From contig OX485804.1 in the NCBI GenBank assembly GCA_950295325.1, positions 5,520,001 through 5,584,000 on the forward strand: 64,000 nt of DNA, given 5' to 3'. The notes below the pieces were generated by a model that did not search any database, was not told the DNA's origin, and worked only from the letters and a program-made list of their open reading frames with translations. Positions within the stretch are counted from its first letter, which is position 1. Each line of letters begins with the position of its first letter. The position numbers and the translations under genes were made by a program. Shown one piece after another: positions 48,254 through 59,776 of the stretch. The DNA is from Polytrichum commune. Lineage: Eukaryota > Streptophyta > Polytrichopsida > Polytrichales > Polytrichaceae.

Positions 48254-48571
48254 TAAGTTACGGGTTCAATTCCTGCCAAGGATATTAACTCTTCAAATTT
48301 AAAATTTCGAACATGCCTTTCATTTCACTTATTCAAGATTTTGTACTAAGAAATGATTTCTAATAACTTTTCATACATTTTTTTAAACAATTAGTGCCGA
48401 TATGAATTCCATTTAATCGGATATTGGCCAATGGAAATATGAAAATATAGGCAATTGGCCGATTGATTTTACAGAAGACCGGCTCTTACCGATGTAAATT
48501 GGGAAAAATCCGACCCTTCGTAGCAACTACCGGCAATTAGCCACTGAGGCTTCAAAAACTTCCCGAACTCT

Positions 48572-48642
48572 GGCCCACACATGCTGGTGGCGGCGAACGG
48601 ACTTCGTCCGTTCACTGCCCCCCCCCGCAGTATGTGTGGGGA
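48572..48642. repeat. Nested hairpin
   Basis: An outer pair CCCACACATGCTG/CGCAGTATGTGTGGG encloses a perfect inner pair GAACGGAC/GTCCGTTC with a three-base loop, plus a C-run. A related CCCACACCTGCTGGTGG motif lies at 47558. Confidence 0.6.
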
Positions 48643-48712
48643 GGGTATGAGTTAATGAGTACAAGCAAAGGATGATGGCGTACCCTAGAATCCATGTCCG
48701 AGGATGGGAGAC

Positions 48713-48742
<30 letters not shown>
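48713..48742. repeat. (TTTC)n microsatellite
   Basis: About seven units are seen directly. Confidence 0.95.
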
Positions 48743-48745
<3 letters not shown>

Positions 48746-48987
48746 CTACTTTCTCTCTCTCTTTTGTGGGTTTTGTTGTCTTCCTTTGAGAGCTTAGCAG
48801 CTTAGGGTTCCTCCATGCAACCCCTACAGTCTCCAGCCAACCAGGAGCTGCCACCTCGCCATGCCTGGGGAGAACTTGGCTTTGCACTGGGCGCGCTCCA
48901 TTGCCAGGATGCCCCCCGGCTCCCCATGATTCGAGGCACAGGGTTTCACAGTGAACCCAATCACAGGCTTTCATATTTCCCCAGCAA

Positions 48988-49192
48988 CAGTGATCGGGGA
49001 GATTTTTGGGCATAATCGGTTGAGATCCTAGTGTTTGCAAGTCCAACCGGTTACATGTTCACATCCTTCGCTTTTCCTTTACTAAATTGGGGTATATTCT
49101 TTAAATTCCTCTATAATGATCGGTAATTTTCCTGCAGTCTTGAACTTCAACCAATTCATTTGTAACTAACTGCTGGTTCTCCCCGATCATTG
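48988..49192. mobile_element. hAT-type MITE with 8-bp target duplication
   Basis: It runs from CAGTGATCGGGGAGA to TCTCCCCGATCATTG. Flanks are CCCAGCAA and CCCAACAA, an 8-bp duplication with one mismatch. It is 205 bp. Confidence 0.85.
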
Positions 49193-49292
49193 CCCAACAA
49201 TGAGCATGGGTATTTATTACTTTGGTTACTCTTCAAGTGAAACGAATTCACACAAACCCACCCGTACACTACACTAAGTATGGTATTCAATG

Positions 49293-49800
49293 CAATGATC
49301 GGGCCGGGGATTCGTGGCACTCACTAAAAATCATCCGTGCGGATGAAAAAAACACATGAATCATCTAAATGGCTATTTTTGGGCAATTTGATTCCGGAAA
49401 TAGAGTCAAAGGCCCCGAATTAGTCTAGTGACATCACATTCGAATGAATCGGCCCTCAACCCCATAGGGGGGCTTTTTTTATTGGAGCCACTTCATCCAC
49501 GATATCTTGGATGGATGATTTTTAGTGAGTGCCACGAATCCCCAGCCCAATGATCGGGGAGAACCGGCAGTTAGTTACAAAATGAACCGGTTGGGTTTGA
49601 GAAATAGCTGACCGGTTGAAGTTCATCAAGACTGCAAGAAAATTACTGATGATCAGTTTAGAGGAATTGATAGAATATATATATATATATATATATCTTT
49701 AATAAAGGAAAACCGGAGGATGTCAACATGTAACCGGTTGGACTTGCAAACACTAGGATCCCAACCGATGATTATGCCCAAACAATCTCCCCGATCACTG
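49293..49800. mobile_element. hAT-type MITE split by a Mutator-like insertion
   Basis: The element starts CAATGATCG at 49293, is interrupted at 49302-49556, and continues CGGGGAGAACCGG to CCCCGATCACTG at 49800. The outer flanks ATTCAATG and ATTCAGTG form an 8-bp duplication with one mismatch. A (TA)n tract lies at about 49675-49696. Confidence 0.87.
49302..49547. mobile_element. Mutator-like MITE with 9-bp target duplication
   Basis: The ends GGCCGGGGATTCGTGGCAC and, at right, GTGCCACGAATCCCCAGCC form a TIR of about 40 bp that continues through CTAAAAATCATCC. CAATGATCG is repeated on both sides (49293-49301 and 49548-49556), the 9-bp target expected of Mutator-like elements. It is 246 bp with no transposase. 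Confidence 0.9.
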
Positions 49801-52800
49801 ATTCAGTGTCACCGATTATGGTTGTCTTGCTCAATGCTAATTGGAAACCGTGGGATAGTGTTACCAACACTAAATGATAACCCAACATTATTTGTTATCC
49901 CTTGTGATTTTTCTTTTTTTTTGGTGGGGGGGATTATGAGTTTACAGTGTTGCAGTTATTGTCACGTACCAAGTGATTTTTTCCATCCAAATTTCAATCA
50001 TCTATGACAAGATTTCATCACAAGTTGATGACAAGAGTAGGTAGGGTTTTGGCCAATGGATGAAGTCATCCGTCATCCATGACAATATTTGTTCACTTAT
50101 TCATAAGAAGTGTTGTCCGCAAAGTTACCGTAGTGACATATAATACCATATTTAGTGTAGTACCTTGGAGGCAACTATAGTCATCCAACAAGGAACCAAT
50201 GTATGGGTTGGTTCCTCCCACCCTCCCTCTGGCGAGCCTTCCGTTGCCACTAGCCATGGCTCTTAACCCCTAAAGGCTGAAGCGAAATTGAGCAACATTG
50301 ATTGCATGTACAAAAATATCCGTCTTGTCATTTAAGGGTAAACTCTTAAAGGTTGAGAAAGATTTCCGTGTTTGGGCACTTATTTTGCCCAATCATACTT
50401 TGTAGGATATGAAAACATACAATCAGTGTTAAACGATTAGCAAATCCAAATTGTGCCCCATAGTCATTTTCCTTATGATTTTGTGAGCTCACATGAAAAT
50501 CTTATCAATATCAAATTGAATATTATCTTTCTCATTGTATATAATAAATGTTGGCTCCTAAGGGAGCAAGCATGAATGAAGAGCCACTTCGCCCGTAGGC
50601 TATTGCCCCCTTTCAGGGGTGGGCTCTATGCATGATATGTAAAGAGAAAACAATGATAAAAATAAGAGCAAGGAACCCTCCTCACGGGAGTGGTGAGGGT
50701 ACATAGGTGAGAGGTGTGCGTTGTAAAACAAAGGAGGTGGGGTGGTGCTCACCTTTGGTGTGTGTGGGTTGCTAGGTGAGAAAGATAGTGAGTGGTGGTA
50801 GAGGTCCAAGTTTGATTCTTGTAGATCATGTTCGTTACCGTAAGAGTGTTGTCCTTTACCCTAAACCCAACTACCTTAACTTGAAGCCACTCATTTGTTT
50901 TTGTGTGATTCATTGGGAGTCTACTAGAGCTACATGGAATATTGAATATAAACGTGCTTGGTAGTTGTTCCTTGCAAATGACATATCACTGACTATCTTA
51001 ATTGGGCACCTATATTCGATCTGTAGGTGGTCAGGTGATCTAAGAATGAACACCGAAAATACATGTGTTTGAAAGAGATTGAAGGACATGGTCGAATTTT
51101 GTTGATTATTCTAGGGTCATTAATAAAAATAGAGAGAGGCCCCCACCCAAACTGCGGGTGCAGTAAAATGAGTCTTTTGGATTATATTGACCACCTTATT
51201 GGTCTTCTTCTTTTTTGTAGTATTTAGTTTACCCACTAACTTTGATTGCAATGTATACATGTTAAGAATTTGGAACATGGTCATCACATTGATTATTTCA
51301 ATTTGTGAGGGAGGGCTCATAGTGTGTGTGGGGAATTAGTGAAGATGATATTAAATTTCTTTACACTATGAAATTAGTGCCATCAATAGATTTAGGATTT
51401 CGGGAGGTCACTTAGATGCCAATTTCGTATTGACTAGTTTGAGTTTGGAAGAAGTCCGTGTGGAGACTTTTGTTCTTGGTTGTTTAGTTATGGTTGTCTT
51501 CTTGGGTTTGTGTTGGGTTGAGCCTATATACCTCAAATCTTATTCAAGTACTAGAGATTACAATGAATGTGACACTCAAACTAAGCATGCTTGTGCTTTG
51601 GATACATGTTGCAATCTCTTACCGAAAACCTAATATGAATGTGCAATATTGGGTTTTGGCATGTATAGATGAGATCTTTTAGTTGAAGATTCTCCAAACT
51701 CGCAACACAAATAGTTGACAAGGTGGTGTTGCTTTATCTTCTCACGGATTTCAGTCATGCTCTCGTGTTTTGTGAGCAGTCGGTGAAACCGCAAGTTGCG
51801 TCCGTGTGTTGTGCATAAACTTAAGCTTGCTTTGTTTTTACCTACCTAAATTTGGTTGGTTGAAGAGTAGTCCATGTTTGTGATAGCTCTTTGATAATAT
51901 TTGTAGTAAACATAGTGTTCTCAATCATTAAAAAAAATCTCAAAAACCTCAAAAATACCATAAAAATCTTGAAAACCTTGAAATTTTGCTTATTCCCTAT
52001 ATATACACAGTGAGGATGTTTTTAAAGCGCCTTGGTGTATATGTATGCTTAATATATTTAAAAATGAAAATGAAAATCCCTATTTTGAACTCATGTGTTA
52101 TGATACTGATTCATGCATCCCTTGGGGATGGAACTGGTATATGCAAGTGTGGAAAATAGTGGTAGCACTTATTCTTGGAAACCAAACAACTCAAATGAAC
52201 TGAATAATGTTTCGTGCTACTTGGGATCTAAATTTTTTATGGTATTCAACTTACCCCCTAACTCCTCCGACTCTTATATGCATGCTAGAGCTTTGTGGCC
52301 AATGAGAAATTGTTGCATATGAGTCACGAATATACCTCTCATCCATCCATGTTTCAAACCAACCCCTATACATTTGTGATTAAATCCACTTCTCCTTAGA
52401 CTAATTTAGGGTCTTCATGAACAACTATGCTATCAACTATCTTGAAGTAGTAATACCCCACCTACCTATAACAACAGTGGTTTTACTTGATGGATGAGAT
52501 GTACGCTTGTATACAATAATTTCATCTTGCAAAGCTTTAAGTTCTCTAGGTGAACTCATTCATCGGGAAGGGTGATAATGCTTCAATTTATCCAATCGCC
52601 ATTATTTCTTATTTAAAACCAGTTTGACTAAATTTTATATTAGAGACCCAAATTAGCCTAACATGGCCTAATTGAAATAACGAATCCTCAACTTAGGCGA
52701 GAGGAGATTGTTGTACATGAGTGTACCTCCCATGTACCTCTCATCCATCCATGTTGAAACCTACTCTTCATAGGTTTATGATTGACACATTCCAAATATG

Positions 52801-53149
52801 GCTCAATAGACTAATTGAAAATCTTTGAAACTAATTTTGATATCAAATATGTCAAAACAAATAACCTCTTGCACACACAAACACACACAATTTCATAACA
52901 TTAACATAGTTGAACGAGAAGTACACTCTTATGCAACAATTCCCAATCACCCTCACCCTAGAAGAAACTTGTGTTTTAAAAAAACTAGAGGCCCTTTCAT
53001 CCACAATGGATGAGTTTACCTTGACACCACGAAGCCCTTACTTATGTGAATACAATGTACCCAATTCAAGAGGGGCGCAAAAAACAACCTACCCCACAAA
53101 GAGCAAGAAGCTCGTTGGTAAAGCCTTGTATTAAAACATTGCTCTAACC
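49801..53149. other. Gene-free stretch
   Basis: Positions about 50990-51100 match part of the 12678/16680/58378 repeat. Positions about 52990-53035 (ATGGATGAGTTTACC, CACCACGAAGCCC) look like one end of the 56670-type elements. No gene is supported. Confidence 0.4.
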
Positions 53150-53358
53150 CAATGCCCGAGAAGTTTTTGGGCATAGTCGGTCAATATCCCAGTGATTCTA
53201 AATCCAGTCGGTTACATGTTGACATCATCTTCCGGTTTTGCTTCATTCATTTGAGGTATATTCTTCCATAGATTCTTCTAAAATGGTGGCTTCAACCGGT
53301 TATTTCTCAAACTTAACCGGTTCATCTGTAACTAACCACCGGTTCTTCCCGGACATAG
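53150..53358. mobile_element. hAT-type MITE with 8-bp target duplication
   Basis: It runs from CAATGCCCGAGAAG to CTTCCCGGACATAG, flanked by CTCTAACC (53142-53149) and CTCTGACC (53359-53366), one mismatch. It is 209 bp and keeps the CAACCGG and AACCGGTTCAT motifs of the family. Confidence 0.85.
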
Positions 53359-53693
53359 CTCTGACCTACAAATATTACCTTAAAAGTAATCAATCATCTC
53401 TCCGTCCTTGCAAACCTGGGCTATGGAAGGTTTAAATTATCTATTTCAGATAAAATCGTTGGTACTTAATTAGAGGGGGATGAAACAGTACTTAACACAT
53501 AGAAACAACATCGGTGTTTTTGTACACTGACGTGAATGCATGGGACCCCGTTTTTAAGAGGGATGAACCCTAAAACTTATCCAGAATCTTTCAAGTGCTA
53601 ACAAAGTGAAGGAATTGCTCTGCTATGATGTTGGGCTCATTGTGGTTCTCTTCACCATCACCATTACTAGTTTATGATAGTGATTGTCTTGTG

Positions 53694-53829
53694 CACTACT
53701 AGCATATGAGGCCCCTAGGCAATCGTTGTGTGTCAGTGAAAGAATTATGCAAATCTATCACTATGGTAGATTTATAAAATTTTCAATGATTTTTTGGTGA
53801 TGCGGAATAATTGTCTATGACTCATAGCA
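53694..53829. mobile_element. MITE of the CACTACAAGCATATGAG family, right end decayed
   Basis: The left end CACTACTAGCATATGAGGCC and the inner AAATCTATCACTATGG, TAGATTT palindrome are clear. The right end stops at GTCTATGACTCATAG. Confidence 0.65.
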
Positions 53830-54009
53830 TTAAAACCATAAACCCAATGCATCAGACGGAAAAAGATGGGTTTTTCCCACCCTTGCGATCAACTTATGCA
53901 AGACTAGCTTGGTCCACCCATCCTAGTACAACAAGCTAGAAACCCAGTTTTAAAGTAATAGCCTGACACCACTCTTTGAACATGTTAGATTAAAGCTTCA
54001 AGAAAACGT

Positions 54010-54032
54010 GGGGGGGGGGGGGGGGGGGGGGG
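54010..54032. repeat. Poly-G run
   Basis: About 23 consecutive G. Such runs are often miscounted in assemblies, so the exact length is uncertain. Confidence 0.8.
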
Positions 54033-54536
54033 ACTCTATGGTTACGCTCTCAAAACTCCCATTTTTAGCGAACCCCACATGGAGTGAGCCGATCTCAAGA
54101 CTTTACACCTAACTCTAATGTAAACTCGCCCTTGGATACCTCCATCAAAGAGGGTCATTAGTGGCCTTTTTGAATAGAGTGACTTACTGCGTTAACTTGC
54201 AGGTTCCAAGTTATAGAAATAGCGTCAATTTCACTATTGGACATGAGGAGACATGTAGAGCTTATTTTACTGCGATAATACATTTTTTCTCTAGTAATTT
54301 TTTGGTCCAATATCACAATTACTATCACAACAAAAGTAAGTGGTGTGGATGTGTATGAAATGTGGGAGAATTTTATAGATAGTTACACTAAGTTTTAGTG
54401 TACTTACATCGCTTGAAGAAACGGTGGTGACGAAGATGACGATGATGCGATATCATAATGGGTGTACAAGCAATCCGCAAGAGGCCGGTCCTTGTAAAGA
54501 TGACACAAGAGATGGACGGTGGCCGAATAAATAGTA

Positions 54537-54754
54537 CATTAAATATGATATTTAGTGTGACTTGCTATTTGGATTTACACGGTGCTATATCTTGTTACTA
54601 TTGAAATAAATTTGTACCAAGTAAAGTTTTCGATGTTCAATAATGTCCAAACTACCAGTTTAACAGTTTTTGGTAAAATACGAAATGTACGGTAAATAGA
54701 TATAACATTGCGTAATTCCAAATAGCAAGTCACACTAAATATCATATTTAGTGT
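54537..54754. mobile_element. TA-flanked MITE with palindromic ends
   Basis: The left end CATTAAATATGATATTTAGT, then GTGACTTGCTATTTGGA, is inverted at the right (TCCAAATAGCAAGTCACACT, then AAATATCATATTTAGTG). Each terminal 20 bp is itself palindromic. TA lies outside both ends. It is 218 bp. Confidence 0.87.
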
Positions 54755-54796
54755 AGTTGTAAATCTTCTAGGAGGTAGTCCTCCATGAATTACAAC

Positions 54797-54996
54797 GCCA
54801 AGGGAACGGGAAGCACCGGCCGCTAGTTATGCATGAACCGGTTGGAGTTTGAGACTTCAAGGAAGATTGCCCATCATTTTTATACAGGAAGGTGTAGAAT
54901 AACCCTTGGATCATTAAAGAAAAAACCGAAAAAATCACAACACGGAACCGGTTGGACTTGGAAACACTCGGATTCAGACCAATCTTCCAAACCTTG
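54797..54996. mobile_element. Decayed hAT-type MITE (CARTGATCGGGGAGA family)
   Basis: It keeps ACCGGCCGCTAGTTA, ATGAACCGGTTGGAGTTTGA and GGAACCGGTTGGACTTGG in family order. The ends are eroded (CAAGGGAACGGGAAG and CAATCTTCCAAACCTTG), and the flanks match only partly. Confidence 0.65.
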
Positions 54997-55624
54997 GACA
55001 ACTAATCAACTAATTCAACTATTAGTTACCTAGTTGCCTTTCGTAGCTTTAGTTGTTCGCGACTTGACCTGTCAAATAATGTAGTTAATTGTAGTTATAT
55101 CTAGTTAACTAAAATTGAGTGCAGCCTGTTCACGGAATTATCTTTGTAGTGTTGTAGTGTCACTAGTGTGTTGTTTGTGTTGGTGGTGTACACGGAGGTT
55201 ATTCCAGAACCCATCACTATGAGTGATCATATAAAAGTGGTTGTTGATGAACCTCAGTGCCCCGAGCATGTTAAAGCCCCTCAACTGAAGCAAATCAAGA
55301 GACGAACTTCTTCGAATATATAATAATACTTGGATTTTTTCTAGTTAGCTATAGTTGTTCTTCAAATTGGTTTGAAATTTTTTTCCTAGTTAACTATAGT
55401 TGTTCTCTAAAATGTATAAAAAAAAAATCTAACTAACTAGAGTTATTATGGCAGTTGTTGAAGGTCCGCAATCTTCCCCGGACACAGTACAACACGGATG
55501 GCATAACTTGATAGTTAATAGTTCCCAGAGTGGTCCTTGTGACTTGAATCGGTCTGCCTGTCCAAGATCTGACTCCAGAAATGGTCCTTTGAGACTCCAA
55601 AGATTTTTACATGTGCGCCAATAC

Positions 55625-56285
55625 ACCATTTTTATAGTATTTTAGCGCCACTTACTATATGGAACTACGCAGCACTATAACTGGTATTCCCGCCGTGAAC
55701 TCTTCTCTCTACTTGATGGAAAAAAATTATCTTGAATATGATATTTAGTGTCAATTACTATTTGGAACTGTGTAATGATGTAATTGGTTATTGTACATCT
55801 TTTTTTTTTTACCAACAAAGGTCGAATTGATGGTTTGTACATTACTGAAACATTAACAACTTTGCTTGGTAAGACAAAAAAACATCAATTTCAAGAAGAT
55901 ATAGGGGGTGTGAAACTCCAAATAGTAATTGACACTAAATATCATATTCAGTATTACTAGGTAAGTAGGAAGCCAAGAGCCCACCCACCGCAAGGCAGGC
56001 AATAAACCCCACCTTGCATCAAGAGGATTCTTGAGCATGGTAGGGCCAACGGGCTCAAATTCACTTCGGATTGCCCGATGTTGGTTATTTATATTTTCAG
56101 TTTTTTTTTTGTTGTTGTTGTTAAGAATGTGATTTTTTTTTACCAAGTGACGTCGTTCATGTTGTATAATGTCCATACAACATGTTTAATTTTTGTTGGT
56201 AAGAAAATGAAATCTATAGTAAGAGATTATAGTATTGCGTAACTCCAAATATTAAGTGACGCCAGATACCATAAATGGCATAGTT
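55625..56285. mobile_element. TA-type MITE enlarged by nested insertions
   Basis: The left piece CGCCACTTACTATATGGAA near 55647 and the right piece CCAAATATTAAGTGACGCC near 56253 are inverted partners. Between them lie a SINE fragment (55688-55724) and a second MITE (55731-55952). Ends are approximate. Confidence 0.55.
55731..55952. mobile_element. MITE related to 54537-54754, nested
   Basis: The left end GAATATGATATTTAGTGTCA, then ATTACTATTTGGA, is inverted at the right (TCCAAATAGTAATTGACACT, then AAATATCATATTC). It is about 220 bp, matching the family length. Confidence 0.75.
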
Positions 56286-56410
56286 ATTACCAATGTGGAA
56301 CCACCTTGCTCATAGATTAGCTATGAGTGCAACCACTTGCACACTCATTCATTGTTGAATTCTTTATTCCATTTCAAGACAACTTATACTAGCCTACTAG
56401 CCACTTGAAT

Positions 56411-56587
56411 CATAACATTATTTAGCTGAGTTTGTACGTGGGGTGGGCGATTCTATTCGGAATTATGCTATGTTTATTCTCATAGTAGAGCATTGCACTT
56501 GCAAACTTAGGCTAAAAAACTTGGGTGAAGCAGTGAACTGATATATTATTATAAGGGATCGGCTAATAACAACTAAATAATGTTATG
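56411..56587. mobile_element. MITE with CATAACATTATTTAG ends, copy 2
   Basis: The left end CATAACATTATTTAG pairs with the right end CTAAATAATGTTATG. The interior matches 29585-29769 (GGTGGGCGATTCTATTC against GGTGGGGCCGGGAATAAG regions, then TATGTTTATTCTCA). Confidence 0.75.
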
Positions 56588-56669
56588 TGTCCAAGGACAA
56601 CATCATGAGCATTGAACCTCCGTATCACCAAAACAAGGAGGCCATGTTTTTGGTGATAGGTAGCTTGCC

Positions 56670-57174
56670 ATGGCTTGGGATTCGCGGCGTCTATGTAAAC
56701 TCATCCATCGTGGATGAAGGGGCCTCTAATAAAAACAAGTATTTTACAAGGTTGATGGCCGATTCATTCAGATTGGGCTCCACCACTCTAATTCAAGGTC
56801 TTTGATGTTATTTTCGGAGCCAAATCACCTTAAAATAGATAGTTACAAGCTATAATATAATTCACCACATTGTCACCTCCACAATGGATGTATTTATGTA
56901 GACATCACAAAACCCTAGCTTCGGATTTGTGGCGTTTATTTACACGCATCCATCATGGGTGAAGGGGCTCCAATAAAGTAGTCCCCTACAAGATTAAGGG
57001 CCAATTCATTCCAATTCGACACCTCTAGACTAATTCGGGGTCTTTGACTCCATTTCCGGAGTTGAATCATCTACGAATAGTCATTTATATGTTATGATAT
57101 AATTCATTGCGTTTTCACCTTTGCAACAGATGAGTTTACATAGACACCACGAATCCCTAGCCCAAATCCCTAGC
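56670..57174. mobile_element. Two joined Mutator-like MITEs
   Basis: Two units in direct order (about 56670-56920 and 56921-57174) each have GGATTYGYGGCGTYTAT at left and GTAGACAYCACRAAWCCC-type sequence at right. The pair as a whole is flanked by CTTGCCATG and CCTGCCATG, a 9-bp duplication with one mismatch. This suggests they moved, or were duplicated, as one unit. Confidence 0.6.
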
Positions 57175-57183
57175 CACCTGCCA

Positions 57184-58377
57184 TGTTGATCAATAGTTTA
57201 TCCTCATGAGGCACATCATGATAAGGTAGGTATGATAAGTGGGTCCTTAAATGGACATTTCTCTCTTTGCACTCTCTTCTCATAGGAAATGAAATAAGCA
57301 ATTAGTGCGAGGTGATTAGCAAATCGTCTCTGCAACCATTTTCCTCATACTTTATGGAGGTCGTATGAGTATCTTATTCTTTGTCAATGTGAAGAGAAGA
57401 TTCTTTGAGTTAATAAATGATCATAGAGGTCACCCCATTCATGTTGACTATTGCGTCTAGAATGCTCAACAAATTTTGAGCATGTAGTCCAATCTCTTTT
57501 CAACACATTTTTTGTGTGTGGTTCATTCTTAGATTTACACCCAACTATACACCACTCAAATATAAGTGTCCGTTTATGGTCAAAAATAAAATTAGGTTGT
57601 CTATGTTAAGCTACGTGTGCCTGTTGTGGGGCACTTCCCACTCCATATACCAATTTTGCCATTGCATCAATAAGCTGACGAACTCATTATGCTTGCATTT
57701 TTGAAGTGAGAGACTTGGATTGCTGGAACTCCTCTGGTGAGAAAATTGTATTTGGAGTTTGTAAATTCAATGGGATCTCCAATCAAAATGGAGATGTCAT
57801 GATTCATAAAATGGTCATGTTGATGCCTCATTTTGAGGTTCATATGTGCTTAGCATGGTATTCATGTGTGCCAACTCAAATGTCCTGTGTTGTTCTGAAA
57901 GAAAACTCTGCCACTTATAAAGAAGCAGGTGTAATGTTTGAAGCTTTTGCTTATGAGACAATTGTCATATGCATGAACTAGTTGCAAAAAGAGAGGCTTT
58001 AAATCACATTGAAAGAGTTAGAACTTAGAGGCTTGCTTTCTTCAATTGCCTCATCAAAGCTTCAAGAATGAAAGTGATTATCTGTGGAGAGTCTTTGCTA
58101 AAATGACGTGTTCACATGTAATATGCACAAACTTAGAATCTGGCCAACTAAATTGTGCTCATAATCCAATCAACACCCTGACCTAGCTAGCCACCTTATA
58201 AATCTGTGACTTTTCCAGATAGGTGCTATTACTAGACTCAAGCAACCATCAATCAAGGGTCATATCATACCTGAATCACAAGGGTTCGTATCTATGCATT
58301 TGCGTGTCCAATACAAATGCACAATTTTACATTCAAATAAAAGGGAGAATTCAAAAGGCATGTGGCTGTTATTTGGT
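57184..58377. other. Gene-free stretch with one unplaced frame
   Basis: The 91-residue frame at 57706-57981 is open but has no motif I recognise and no visible exon partner. No gene is called. Confidence 0.3.
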
Positions 58378-58705
58378 TATTATTCTTAATTGAACACCCA
58401 TATTTGATTGGTGTATGGTTAGGTGAGGATCAAAGAAAAAACATCATAAAAACACATATTTGAAAAGAGATTAAATTCTTTCACATCAAATTTTATTACC
58501 TACTCCGCACTCAATAGTGAACACAATTGAGAGGACCTATATATTTAATTAAAGAATCAACAAACATGTCACATCCAATAACCATAACTAAATCAAGGGA
58601 GGTCCAATTTTAGTTGATACTTCGTCGTAGATTTGCTAATGCCATGCAAGTTTAGTTGTGTAAATGTAAACTGTAGAAGTTGGAGAGTATGAAAAACAAA
58701 CTGAA
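58378..58705. repeat. Dispersed repeat, copy 3
   Basis: Blocks ACACCCATATTTGATTGGTG, GAGGATCAAAGAAAAAAC, GAATCAACAAACATG and GTAGATTTGCTAATGCCA match 12678-12990 and 16680-16990 in order. Confidence 0.65.
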
Positions 58706-59776
58706 TAACACCCACATACCTGAGCACTTGATGGATGATTCACATAGGTAGGGCAATTCATGTGTAAATTACTCTTGAAGTGCCAGCAACAGAAACACAT
58801 CAAAACTTGGATGCCAAAACAAGAGAGAAACTCCCATTATTTTTCTACTTTACATATCCAAATAGTTGAATGTCAGTGAGGTTTCTTTCTTCAAATACAG
58901 GTGCTCTGGATTATAACATAACAATATCCTTGAAATGCAAAGGCAAGCTGAATAAACTCTCTTATATATACTGTGGAGACCAATAAACTTGAAAAGGGTT
59001 ATTCAACAAGCTGCAGGGATACATGGAAATGGAGGATACCTGCATGCTTGCAATAGATTAGAGGACTACTCTACCTAAAATTGTTAATGGCCTAAATTTG
59101 TGACCAAAAAAAGTGCAAGAGAATTGTTGGCCAAAAGCAAATGTCTTGCCTGCCCATTTCCATATTCATCGGGTTTCAATATTGAACACTAATTAAAACA
59201 GCACTGTAGAGTGTGCAAATATCTGCAAAACAACTTGGCCACTCAGTACTTCCTATCCAGCTTATCCTTGCATTGCCCAATCCAAGGTCTTAAAAGCCCA
59301 TGGAGAATCAAAAAGCCTCCCAAGCTCCAATTTAGTAGTGCTAACATGGAAAGTGAACACATGGACATTTTCTTCCATATATAGAACAATGGGCTCTTTA
59401 ACCTGTCCATAATCCCCACAGCTACTGAAAGAAAGTGGTTGGGAAAATAGATGGAAAATGGTCCAAGTCACTGATGCAGGTAATTGGGGTTCAGATAATC
59501 GAGGCAAAAATACTCTATTTTTCTGTAATTTTGTACCATTTGTAACTGTTAGGTGTGTGCTTCATTGAGAACCCAATCCAGGATAGAATAGGAAGTAGGA
59601 CTCCTACTCTAGGAGCTCAAGTTTGTTTGACAGAATATTTTTGGTAGACCCAAATATTCAGGCAATCACCAACAGAATTGACAAACTTCAAACTTCAAAT
59701 CAACAGAGACAAATGACAATTTCCATACTGATGTTGGGAATTACTCTAATCCTGCGAATATTACCATCCTCAAAGT
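58706..59776. other. RPA49 3' flank
   Basis: This lies downstream of the RPA49 stop. The part nearest the stop may be 3' UTR. The 81-residue open frame at 59262-59507 has no recognisable domain. I see no second gene. Confidence 0.3.

Noticed and set aside
48258-48278. tRNA B-box-like GGGTTCAATTCCTGCC
   Set aside because: No A-box or cloverleaf around it; at best a SINE scrap.
57706-57981. 91-residue frame
   Set aside because: No recognisable domain, start context or exon partner.
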